Positions 25,469 to 33,753 of a DNA stretch of 64,000 nt are shown here, in pieces. The stretch is from Planococcus halocryophilus (GTDB lineage: Bacteria > Bacillota > Bacilli > Bacillales_A > Planococcaceae), in NCBI RefSeq assembly GCF_001687585.2, contig NZ_CP016537.2:3010001-3074000 (forward strand), given 5' to 3'. The position numbers were made by a program, and so were the translations under genes. Numbering within the stretch: the stretch's first letter is position 1; each line of letters starts with the position of its first letter. Under the pieces are notes generated by a model, which saw only the letters and a list, made by a program, of their open reading frames with translations, searched no databases and was not told the origin of the DNA.

Positions 25469-26958
25469 AAAAAATTGTCATCATTGGCGGCGGATTAGGT
25501 GGACTGGCTTCGGCTGTGACGCTTGCCCATGCAGGGTTTGACGTAGAACTATTTGAAAAAAATGACCACTTCGGCGGAAAACTGATGCCTGTTCAACTTG
25601 GAAATCATCATTTTGATTTTGGTCCAAATACCATTACAATGCCGGAAGTTTTCACTAAAATCATTTCTCAAACTGGAGAAAATCCACAAGACTATTTAGA
25701 CTTTATCCCTTTAAAAGCGCATACACGCAATCACTTTCCCGACGGCAGTATCTTTGACTTTACAAATAATCAGCAGCATATGATTTCTCAGCTTCAAACA
25801 ATTGATTCTCAAGCGGCAGTGAATTACCCCACTTTCATAAACGAAATTAGCCGTTTGTATAAACTATCCGAACGTTATTTCTTCCCAGTAACTTTTCAAT
25901 CTTGGCGCGATTACTTGTCACCATCTCTCGGTTTCGCACTTTTTCAAGTGCGGCCTGCAGAATCTATGCATCATTTTTTCCAGCGTTATTTCACAAACCC
26001 TTTTTTGGTTCAAGCATTTGATCGGTACGCGACATACATCGGCTCATCCCCTTATCAGGCACCCGCTACGTTTTCTATGATTGCCTATTTAGAGTTGGTC
26101 GATGGTGTTTACTATACAAAAGGTGGAAACACAAAAATCGCTGAAGCTTTTGCTGCTGTGGCAAAAAAAGCCGGAGCTCAATTGCATCTGAATACAGCAG
26201 TTACTAGAATTATTACAGAAAAGGGCAAAGCGATAGGTATCGAACTCCAAGACGGGACATCTATTGCAGCTGACAAAGTAATTTTAAATGGAGATTTGTT
26301 ATCGGTTTTTCCAGATTTAGTCGAAGAAAAAGCCCGCCCTTCTTTATCGGATAAAAAAATAGCAGCTTTTGAACCTTCTATATCAGCGTTTGTAATAACT
26401 GCTGGCTTAACGAAAAAACTCGGAGCGCTAAAACATCACAACGTTTTTTTCTCATCGGATTATCAAAAAGAATTTAACGAGTTATTCGAGACATCTACAT
26501 ATAGCGATGAACCAACAGTTTACATCAGCAATTCATCCTATACAGACCCAGCCATCTCACCCGATGGTGACAATTTGTTTATTTTGGTTAATGCTCCGGC
26601 GTTGACTAAAGAAGGACATCTTCAAATTGAGCCTGAGTCATATAAAGAACGGATTTACGACTTTCTGTTAAGTTACGATATTGATATTCGAAGTCATTTA
26701 GCAGAAGAAAAAATTTTCACACCTGCTTTTATTCGCGAGAAATTTGGTTCATTCCGTGGCGCTTTGTATGGTCCGTCATCGAACCGAAAAAAAGACGCTT
26801 TTTTACGCCCCCCAAACGCAAGCCGTGATATTCAAAACCTTTACTTTGTCGGTGGCAGTACGCATCCTGGTGGTGGATCGCCAATGGTTGTTTTAAGCGG
26901 CTGGAATGTAGCGAAAAAAATTATCGAACAAGCAAAAAAAACATCCTTCTCAAAATAA
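25465..26958 (+). CDS. crtP: CrtN-family carotenoid oxidase/desaturase (CrtP-like)
   Basis: A 497-aa FAD-dependent enzyme. The N-terminal dinucleotide motif is IVIIGGGLGGLASAVTLAHAG, and the C-terminal FAD motif reads NLYFVGGSTHPGGGSPMVVLSG. In detail it resembles staphylococcal CrtP (FDFGPNTITMPEVF, FGSFRGALYGPSSNRKK), which oxidises the terminal methyl of diaponeurosporene to the acid or aldehyde. It is the last gene of the plus-strand operon. Overlap ATGA with the glycosyltransferase supports coupling. CrtP against CrtN naming is likely but not certain. Confidence 0.82.
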   Translation: MKKIVIIGGGLGGLASAVTLAHAGFDVELFEKNDHFGGKLMPVQLGNHHFDFGPNTITMPEVFTKIISQTGENPQDYLDFIPLKAHTRNHFPDGSIFDFTNNQQHMISQLQTIDSQAAVNYPTFINEISRLYKLSERYFFPVTFQSWRDYLSPSLGFALFQVRPAESMHHFFQRYFTNPFLVQAFDRYATYIGSSPYQAPATFSMIAYLELVDGVYYTKGGNTKIAEAFAAVAKKAGAQLHLNTAVTRIITEKGKAIGIELQDGTSIAADKVILNGDLLSVFPDLVEEKARPSLSDKKIAAFEPSISAFVITAGLTKKLGALKHHNVFFSSDYQKEFNELFETSTYSDEPTVYISNSSYTDPAISPDGDNLFILVNAPALTKEGHLQIEPESYKERIYDFLLSYDIDIRSHLAEEKIFTPAFIREKFGSFRGALYGPSSNRKKDAFLRPPNASRDIQNLYFVGGSTHPGGGSPMVVLSGWNVAKKIIEQAKKTSFSK

Positions 26959-26967
26959 TTTTATAGC

Positions 26968-27013
26968 AAAAAACACTTAAACACGGATGGAACCCATGTT
27001 TAAGTGTTTTTGT
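26968..27013. terminator. Terminator between the two convergent carotenoid operons
   Basis: AACACTTAAACACGG and CCATGTTTAAGTGTT form a long stem with one mismatch and a seven-base loop, with A and T runs on both sides. Confidence 0.85.
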
Positions 27014-27051
27014 TATTTATCATCACGTAAGGATTCAACTTCTTCTCTTTT

Positions 27052-27123
27052 CTATTCAAACCACGCTTTCATTTCTTCCGATGTTAATTTACTCATATTG
27101 TTCATCGCATCCAGCTCTCCCGT
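27052..27123 (-). other. In-frame open extension downstream of the crtM stop
   Basis: After the crtM TGA the same frame reads TGELDAMNNMSKLTSEEM... to a TAG at 27052-27054, with no stop between. The content looks like coding sequence. It may be a former C-terminus separated by a nonsense change, or a tiny independent peptide, for which I see no good ribosome site. Confidence 0.5.
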
Positions 27124-27954
27124 TCACAGACAAGCTAATATGGCTTGTTTGGATTCATCGGGCACAAAGTGTTTTTCACGGAACACGTTGTATTCTTTTG
27201 AGCGTATAGTCACTAAAATCTCACGGTAAACAAGCGCTGCTCCTTTGACAGGTACCCGTGAAGATAGTGGGTATTCATGAATGGTTTCAAAAGCTTTTTT
27301 ATAATGACATTCGGCTTTGTCAGCCAAATCCTCCCAAACCGCGATAAATTGAGGACTAACAATTCCGGCACGTAGTTCGTCTTCATGCAACTCGTATTTC
27401 TCCATAATTTCTTCCGGTAAATAGATTCTTCCCATTTCCAAGTCTTCACCGATATCACGAAGAATATTGGTAATTTGCATCGCATAACCAAGCGAAATAG
27501 CACCTTCTTTTAAAATGGCTGTTTTCCCTGGAGCTAAAATTGGCAATAACATTAAGCCAACTGTACTGGCTACATAATAACTATAGTTCAGCAGCTCTTC
27601 CATTGTACGGTAGCGATTAATGGTTAAGTCCATTTCCTGTCCGGTGATCAAGCCTGAAAATGCCTCGATATCCATTTCGTAATTGTCAAATACATCTGCA
27701 AGTGCTACCCACATTGGATTTTCATCATCATAGATGCCTGTCAAAAAACGTTGAAAATCTTGTTTAAATTGCGCCAGCTCTTCAGTTGAGTTTTTCCCTT
27801 CATCGACAATATCGTCTACTGTTCGACAGAAAGCATATACAGCCCAAACTGCTTTTCTTTTTTCTTTCGGCAATAATGAAAAAGCTTTATAAAAACTTTT
27901 CGAATGCATAGCAATGACTTTTTCACAGGAGGTATAAGAATCTTTTAAATTCAT
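27124..27954 (-). CDS. crtM: Dehydrosqualene synthase-type enzyme CrtM
   Basis: A 276-aa squalene/phytoene synthase-family enzyme that would condense two farnesyl diphosphates to dehydrosqualene, the first C30 carotenoid step. The first Asp motif is DDIVD (47-51, after FCRTV) and the second is ILRDIGEDLEMGR near 166-178. It is last in the desaturase operon and overlaps the preceding stop by one base (TAATG). The reading frame continues open for 24 codons beyond its TGA (27052-27123), with protein-like content ending LTSEEMKAWFE; see findings. A truncated C-terminus is therefore possible. Confidence 0.9.
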   Translation of the reverse strand: MNLKDSYTSCEKVIAMHSKSFYKAFSLLPKEKRKAVWAVYAFCRTVDDIVDEGKNSTEELAQFKQDFQRFLTGIYDDENPMWVALADVFDNYEMDIEAFSGLITGQEMDLTINRYRTMEELLNYSYYVASTVGLMLLPILAPGKTAILKEGAISLGYAMQITNILRDIGEDLEMGRIYLPEEIMEKYELHEDELRAGIVSPQFIAVWEDLADKAECHYKKAFETIHEYPLSSRVPVKGAALVYREILVTIRSKEYNVFREKHFVPDESKQAILACL

Positions 27955-29411
27955 TATGCATTGCTCCTTTCCTTTGCAAAATCGCCTTGGATTTGTTCAG
28001 CTAGCAACTTTGCGCCTTGCATCACAATCGGAATGCCTCCCCCTGGATGTACTGAGGCACCTACTGCATACAAGCGATCTGTTTTAAATGGTTTGACTTG
28101 GGGACGGAAAACACCTGATTGGAACAAGGTCGGACCGATTCCAAAACTGCCTCCTTTAAATAAACCAAAAGCTTCTGCTTCAGAAGGCGTACGAACTTCC
28201 ATCCATTCAACAGCTTCACGGAAATCTGGGAAAGCTAAACTTTCCATACGATCGATAATTCTATCGACCCATGCTTTATCATTTGCCCAATCGATATCTG
28301 TTCCTGAAGGTACGGGAACTAATACATACAGTACACCTTTGCCTTCTGGCGCTAGTGAATCATCTATTTTCGATGGATGGAACGTGTAGATTGCAGGGTT
28401 TTCGGTCTTCTGTTTTTTTACAAACACATCATCCATGTGGTCAACGTAATTATCACCAATGAAAAATTGGTGAACATTTCCTTCTTCATATACTTTATTT
28501 AATCCGAAATATAATAATACGCATCCAGAAGATGCTGTGTAACTTTTCTTTTTCTGTTCAGGCAACACTTTTTCAATGCCAGGAAAATCACCGTTATAAA
28601 CAACCGCATCGAACGCTTCAAAGCCCGCTGCTGTTTCAACACCGATAGCTTTTTGATTTTCTGTCACGATTTGTTTAACCGCACTGTTTGTTTTGATCGT
28701 TACGTTTTTGCGTGATTGAAGCGCTTTTTCTAACACAGGAATAAGGCTGCCATATCCGCCTTTCAAATAATATACGCCGTGTTCATGTTCACTAAAAGGA
28801 ACAAGAGCATACATGGCTGGAGCACGGAAAGGATCCCCACCGATATACAAAGACTGTAAGGAGTAAGCTAACTGCAGTCTTTCGTCGCGGAAATAATTCG
28901 ACATGAGTTTGTTCACAGATTGTTGAGGTTTTAACTTCATCAATTTTTTTATATTACCTGCTGTGAAAAAATCGGCTTTATTAACAAATGAGTGCTCTAA
29001 AAATGAAGACTTACCGATTTTAAACCGCTCGCGTCCTTCTGAAATAAAGCGAAGAAACCCTTCTTTCTCACTTGGAAAAACGTTTTCGATTTCCTCTAAC
29101 TGACGATCAATGTCCGGATATTTTGTATAGACAACTCCGTCTGGAAATCGAATAGAGTAAAGTGGGTCACATAATAACAATTCGGTATCCTCTGCTGGAA
29201 TTCCTGCTTGTTGGAGAAGGTCTTGAAGCATTTCGGGTAACAAGACAATAGTAGGACCTTGATCAATCTTAAAGCCATCCCGCTCAACAAAGGTTAAACG
29301 ACCACCCAACTTTTCCTCTTTTTCAAAAATAGTGACGTCAAAGCCCATATTGGATAAATACAAAGCGCCCATCAGACCGCCAACGCCGCCACCAATCATC
29401 GCGATTTTCAT
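27954..29411 (-). CDS. CrtN-family carotenoid desaturase paralogue
   Basis: A 485-aa FAD enzyme with GGGVGGLMGALYLSNMGFDVTIFEK at the N-terminus and GASVHPGGGIPIVMQGA at the C-terminus. The segment FKIDQGPTIVLLPEM and a C-terminal GGSFGIGPTLFQSGVFRPQ resemble CrtN of Staphylococcus, while the centre is more divergent. It lies between another CrtN-like gene and crtM in one operon (4-base overlap upstream, 1-base overlap downstream). It may be a dehydrosqualene desaturase, or a second oxidase (CrtNc-like). Sequence alone does not decide. Confidence 0.85.
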   Translation of the reverse strand: MKIAMIGGGVGGLMGALYLSNMGFDVTIFEKEEKLGGRLTFVERDGFKIDQGPTIVLLPEMLQDLLQQAGIPAEDTELLLCDPLYSIRFPDGVVYTKYPDIDRQLEEIENVFPSEKEGFLRFISEGRERFKIGKSSFLEHSFVNKADFFTAGNIKKLMKLKPQQSVNKLMSNYFRDERLQLAYSLQSLYIGGDPFRAPAMYALVPFSEHEHGVYYLKGGYGSLIPVLEKALQSRKNVTIKTNSAVKQIVTENQKAIGVETAAGFEAFDAVVYNGDFPGIEKVLPEQKKKSYTASSGCVLLYFGLNKVYEEGNVHQFFIGDNYVDHMDDVFVKKQKTENPAIYTFHPSKIDDSLAPEGKGVLYVLVPVPSGTDIDWANDKAWVDRIIDRMESLAFPDFREAVEWMEVRTPSEAEAFGLFKGGSFGIGPTLFQSGVFRPQVKPFKTDRLYAVGASVHPGGGIPIVMQGAKLLAEQIQGDFAKERSNA

Positions 29412-30934
29412 GCAAATCCCTCCATTGCAGGAAGTGGTAAAATAGGAATGCCTTTTTTGCCACGCTGCTCCAGAATACCGTTAGTTGTAATACGTGCCGA
29501 CTCCAAAATTGTTGGCAAGCCACTTCCTGGATGCGTGCCACCACCAACTAACCAGCAATTCTCTAGTTCTTCGAATTTGTTGTGGGGACGGAATACCATC
29601 ATTTGAGTTAATTGATGTCCCAAATTGAAAGTCGCCCCTTGATAAACTGAATAATCTTCCTGCCAGCCCATAGGTGTCAACATTTTTTCAACTTCTATAT
29701 GATCCCGAAGGTTTTTAAATTCCGACTTTTCTTCTATGGTGTCTAGCACCAATTCACGGAACGCCTGTTGTTCATTTTCCCATCCGATGTCACTAAAGTT
29801 ATTTGGAACTGGTGCTAAAATATATAATGCCGATTTCCCTTCTGGTGCTAATGTCGGATCTGTAACACTAGCATTTTGCACATAAATTGAAGGGTCTGCA
29901 GAGAGGATACGCGATTTCGTCATTTCTTCCACATTCTTCTTATAGTCTTTAGCAAATATAATCGTATGGTGAGAAAGATCGTATTTTTTATCGAGACCTA
30001 AATAGAGCATAAATGTAGAGCACGAATATTTTTTCTTCGCCAACTTCTCAGGTGTGTATTTTTTTAATATTCCCGGTTCGACCAAATTGTTCATAACATG
30101 TGCAAAGTCACCGTTAATAATGACTTGGTCTGCTCTTTCGCGCTTGCCATTTTCAAGGTCTACTCCTTTGACTTTACGGTTTTCAATCCATAGTTTTTTA
30201 ACGCCTGTGCTTGTATGAATTTTGCCGCCTAACTCTTCTACTACTTTCGCCATTGCTTGCGATAATTGATTTACCCCGCCAATAGGGTGATAAATGCCAT
30301 AAGCGTGCTCCATATAAGAAAGGATTGAAAATGCGCCCGGGCATTCCCACGGAGACATCCCTAAATACTTGGATTGGAAAGCAAAAGCCATTTTCAATCG
30401 TTCATCTTTAAAATAACGAGACAAGACATCATATAAAGTTTTGTTTATCTCAAGTTCCGGCAAAGCTTTTAAGACTTTAGGATGAACCATATCAAAATAG
30501 CTATCCATCTTCGATTGCAACATTGGCGACAAGGCTTCCAATTTCTTGCCCGTTTCTTTCATGAAGCGTTCATAACCGTCTCCATCGCCTTTGAATTTTT
30601 CATTGATTTGTTTTTTCATTTCTTGGCTATTCCGAGTCATCACCAAATTTTCATCTTCAAAAACTAATTCATACATCGGATCTAGTTCAATAGCGTTCAT
30701 GTAATCTTTTAACTTGCGACCTGTTACTTCAAACAACTCTTCAACTAAATGCAACATGCTCAAAAAAGTGGGACCAGTATCAAACGTAAACTCACCAAGG
30801 CGTAGCTCTGCATTTCGGCCACCTATCCATGGCTGTTTCTCATAGACATCTACTTGATATCCTCTACTTGCCAACAACATAGCTGCGGCCAATCCACCTG
30901 GGCCTGCGCCTATCACGATCATTCTCTCTGACAT
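29408..30934 (-). CDS. crtN: CrtN-type dehydrosqualene/phytoene desaturase
   Basis: A 508-aa FAD-dependent desaturase. N-terminal GAGPGGLAAAMLLASRGYQVDVYEK and C-terminal GGGTHPGSGLPTILESA are the family motifs. The central run YSCSTFMLYLGLD and DPSIYVQNASVTDPTLAPEGKSALYILAP is close to staphylococcal CrtN. It would introduce double bonds into dehydrosqualene. ATGGAGG eight bases upstream sets the ATG at 30932-30934. A perfect TATAAT (minus strand, 30989-30994) lies 55 bp upstream. It heads the crtN-crtN-crtM operon. Confidence 0.85.
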   Translation of the reverse strand: MSERMIVIGAGPGGLAAAMLLASRGYQVDVYEKQPWIGGRNAELRLGEFTFDTGPTFLSMLHLVEELFEVTGRKLKDYMNAIELDPMYELVFEDENLVMTRNSQEMKKQINEKFKGDGDGYERFMKETGKKLEALSPMLQSKMDSYFDMVHPKVLKALPELEINKTLYDVLSRYFKDERLKMAFAFQSKYLGMSPWECPGAFSILSYMEHAYGIYHPIGGVNQLSQAMAKVVEELGGKIHTSTGVKKLWIENRKVKGVDLENGKRERADQVIINGDFAHVMNNLVEPGILKKYTPEKLAKKKYSCSTFMLYLGLDKKYDLSHHTIIFAKDYKKNVEEMTKSRILSADPSIYVQNASVTDPTLAPEGKSALYILAPVPNNFSDIGWENEQQAFRELVLDTIEEKSEFKNLRDHIEVEKMLTPMGWQEDYSVYQGATFNLGHQLTQMMVFRPHNKFEELENCWLVGGGTHPGSGLPTILESARITTNGILEQRGKKGIPILPLPAMEGFA

Positions 30935-31154
30935 AACAGATGCCTCCATTTCAACTCTTCGGTAAAACTCTACAATAGTTATACAAATATTATACCGCTC
31001 GATTTTAAAAAAGACTATTTATTTGAATTTACCCTCTTTTGATCTTTTTTATGTCTTTCTTCCTGTTTAGGGATGAATGTTTACAGAATGCTCAATGATA
31101 ACTCCAACAAATTTATATATTTAATCTATTTCTTATCAAAAAATGTTAATCCAT

Positions 31155-31187
31155 AAAAAAATCCAGCTCACAAAATGAGCTGGATTT
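31155..31187 (-). terminator. Terminator of the LysM/3D gene
   Basis: AAATCCAGCTCA and TGAGCTGGATTT form a 12-bp stem with a five-base loop. The minus strand ends in a run of seven T. Confidence 0.85.
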
Positions 31188-31190
31188 AGA

Positions 31191-31946
31191 TTAGTTTAAT
31201 ATTTTTATTTTTACGTTCTTTCGTCCCCATCGAAGCGCATTGCTTTGAGTTGGGATGAAAACATCAATTTTATTTCCTTTGATTGCACTTCCTGTATCGC
31301 CAGCAACAGCGTAGCCATAACCTTCTACATGAACTTTCGATCCTAATGGAATAACTCTAGGATCCACTGCAATAACTTTAAGTCCTGGATTTTTCTTTAA
31401 GTTAATCCCTGTTTTCGTAATACCAGAACATCCTTTGCAGTATGCCGTATAGGCAGTCGCACTAACTGTGAATTCTTTTGCTACCGACCCATTTGTTGAA
31501 CGAGAAGGAGTTGTTTTTTTAGAAACTGTTGTTGCTGTTTTATTTAACTTAAGTTTTTGGTTTGGATAAATCGTACTCGACTTTAAGCCATTCCACGCCT
31601 TTAAGTTACTAACTGACACTTTTTGTGATTTCGAAATTTTATATAGTGTATCTCCACGTTTCACTGTATATACTGTTGAACTTCCACTCTTAGAAGCAGT
31701 AGCTTTTTTAGAAACTGTTTTTACTGTAGCTTTTTTCAATTTGAGTTTTTGATTTGGATAAATCGTATTAGACTTTAAACCGTTCCAAGCTTTTAAGTTA
31801 CTGACTGATACATTTGTCATTTTCGAAATTTTATATAGTGAATCTCCACTCTTTACTATGTATGCATTTGATGCTGCTGAACTTTCAATCGAAGTGCTTA
31901 GGAATAAAATCAGTGCAAAACTTAAGACCATCAATAGTTTTTTCAA
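31191..31946 (-). CDS. Secreted LysM/3D-domain cell-wall protein (YocH-like)
   Basis: A 251-aa exported protein: signal peptide (about residues 1-25, cleavage near SSAAS), two almost identical LysM repeats (about 27-70 and 90-135, each with YKISK, VSVSNLKAWNGLKS and TIYPNQKLKL), a Ser/Thr/Lys-rich linker, then a C-terminal 3D domain with the three Asp residues (VDPRVIPLGS, GDTGSAIKGNKIDVF). 3D domains in YocH and resuscitation factors act on peptidoglycan. TTG is taken as start because GGGG is eight bases upstream. A WalR-type box lies in its promoter, as known for yocH in B. subtilis. Confidence 0.88.
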   Translation of the reverse strand: MKKLLMVLSFALILFLSTSIESSAASNAYIVKSGDSLYKISKMTNVSVSNLKAWNGLKSNTIYPNQKLKLKKATVKTVSKKATASKSGSSTVYTVKRGDTLYKISKSQKVSVSNLKAWNGLKSSTIYPNQKLKLNKTATTVSKKTTPSRSTNGSVAKEFTVSATAYTAYCKGCSGITKTGINLKKNPGLKVIAVDPRVIPLGSKVHVEGYGYAVAGDTGSAIKGNKIDVFIPTQSNALRWGRKNVKIKILN

Positions 31947-31996
31947 TCCGCTATCCCCTTTGCTTTTTCTTAGTACAACCAAAATAGCACGGAAAT

Positions 31997-32013
31997 ATTA
32001 CAGACGCGTAACA
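31997..32013 (-). promoter_or_regulatory. WalR-type binding site upstream of the LysM/3D gene
   Basis: Minus strand TGTTAC-GCGTC-TGTAAT matches TGTWAH-N5-TGTWAH exactly. It overlaps the likely promoter (TTGACT just upstream) about 50 bp before the start codon. Confidence 0.6.
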
Positions 32014-32154
32014 ATTAGAGTCAAGTTTCATTACAAAATGACTTCTTTTTGTGACATAAGTATTGTTGATCCTTATTTTCACACCTAAATAATGGGTTTT
32101 AAAAAGACTATTAGACCATTTCATATGGTACGCACGAAATTTATTCCCTAGGAA

Positions 32155-32188
32155 ATAAAAAACACGCACTCTTAAAGAGTACGTGTTT
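32155..32188 (-). terminator. Terminator of dbpA
   Basis: AAACACGCACTCTT and AAGAGTACGTGTTT form a stem with one mismatch and a tiny loop. The minus-strand tail is T-rich. Confidence 0.75.
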
Positions 32189-32193
32189 CCGGA

Positions 32194-33639
32194 TTATTTG
32201 TTTGCTTTATGAACTTTCAATATCTTGCCTTTTATCGTCTTATCCTTCATCGCTTTTAGCACCATAGGACCTTTACCATTCAAAATATCAATATATGTTA
32301 CCGTATCTTGAATTTTGATGATCCCGATATCTTCAGCTGTCACTCCCGGAATGCTTGTTAACGTTCCGACAAAGTCAAAAGCACGCAATTTCTTTTTCTT
32401 CCCACCATTAAAATATAGTTTCAAAATATCTTTATTGACTTGCTCGTTTTTGTTTTTCTTTAATTTCGGACGACTTTCCAGCTTTTCTGTAAATGCAAGC
32501 ATTGCTGCATCTACCTCATGAACTGAAGGTGCTGTTCTACGCGGAATTTCAAATCCGATATAATCTTCAATTTCAGCTAAAAATTTGTCTTCGTTTGGCG
32601 TTACAAACGAAATTGCTTTCCCTGTTTTTCCAGCACGTCCCGTACGACCTGAACGGTGCACATAACTTTCTTTCTCCATCGGCAAGTCATAATTTATGAC
32701 ATGCGTAATGCTGTCGATATCAATTCCACGAGCTGCGACGTCTGTCGCTACTAAATAACGGAATTCTCCACGCTTAAATTCATTCATAACGGCAGTACGG
32801 TCTTCTTGCAACATACCACCATGCAATTTATCACATGTGTAATAATGTTTTTCTAATTGTTCCATCACAAAATCTACATTGTCTTTTGTCCGGCAGAAAA
32901 TAATGCAGCTGTCTGGATTTTCAACAATTGTCACATCACGTAACAACGAGAACTTCTTTTGTTCCGCTACAACAAATAACGAATGATCAATTTGATCTGT
33001 CAAAGTTGCTGTAGATGCAATTTCGATATGCTGAGGATCGATCATGTATTTTTTCTGTAACTTCTCTACATTTTCAGGCAATGTTGCTGAAAAAAGCATC
33101 GTTGTACGCTGTTTTGGTAATTTGTTAATAATCGATTCTACTTGTTCAACAAATCCCATATTCAACATTTCATCCGCTTCATCAAGAACAAGGTACTCAA
33201 TTCGTTCTAAGTTTAATGTGCCGCGTTCGATATGATCTAACACACGACCTGGAGTTCCAACCACAACATGGCATTTCTGCTTGAGTTCTGCTTGCTGATA
33301 TGCAAAAGGTTGCTTGCCATAGACTGCTGCTGCTTTAATGCGTTTAAAACGCCCAATATTTGTTACGTCTTCTTTTACTTGATCTGCTAGTTCGCGTGTT
33401 GGCGTCAAAATCAATGCTTGCGGTTTATTTTCTTCCCAGTCAACTAACTCACAAATTGGAATGCCAAATGCAGCTGTTTTCCCGCTCCCGGTTTGAGACT
33501 TTACCGTTAGGTCAGTTTTAGAAAGTGCAACAGGAATAACTTTTTCCTGCACTTCTGTTGGTTCTGTATAGCCAAGACTATCAAGTGCTTTTACGATCAG
33601 CTCACTAATGTTGTATTCGTTAAATTTTTTGTTACTCAT
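32194..33639 (-). CDS. dbpA: DEAD-box RNA helicase DbpA/YxiN
   Basis: A 481-aa ATP-dependent RNA helicase. Motifs in order: SQTGSGKT (I), PTRELA (Ia), [13 protein letters not shown] (II), SAT (III), [11 protein letters not shown] (V), [10 protein letters not shown] (VI). The C-terminal ~75 residues form the DbpA RNA-binding domain ([32 protein letters not shown] region), which recognises hairpin 92 of 23S rRNA in YxiN/DbpA. The role is late assembly of the 50S subunit. It is transcribed alone. Confidence 0.93.
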   Translation of the reverse strand: MSNKKFNEYNISELIVKALDSLGYTEPTEVQEKVIPVALSKTDLTVKSQTGSGKTAAFGIPICELVDWEENKPQALILTPTRELADQVKEDVTNIGRFKRIKAAAVYGKQPFAYQQAELKQKCHVVVGTPGRVLDHIERGTLNLERIEYLVLDEADEMLNMGFVEQVESIINKLPKQRTTMLFSATLPENVEKLQKKYMIDPQHIEIASTATLTDQIDHSLFVVAEQKKFSLLRDVTIVENPDSCIIFCRTKDNVDFVMEQLEKHYYTCDKLHGGMLQEDRTAVMNEFKRGEFRYLVATDVAARGIDIDSITHVINYDLPMEKESYVHRSGRTGRAGKTGKAISFVTPNEDKFLAEIEDYIGFEIPRRTAPSVHEVDAAMLAFTEKLESRPKLKKNKNEQVNKDILKLYFNGGKKKKLRAFDFVGTLTSIPGVTAEDIGIIKIQDTVTYIDILNGKGPMVLKAMKDKTIKGKILKVHKANK

Positions 33640-33753
33640 AATTATTCTCCATCTCCGTTCAAAAATTTCAGGTTCTTTTATTATCGCACGGATTAGAAAA
33701 TTCTGCAGTTAAACGATTATTAAGTTATATTTGGCTTTTGTGCACCATACTTG

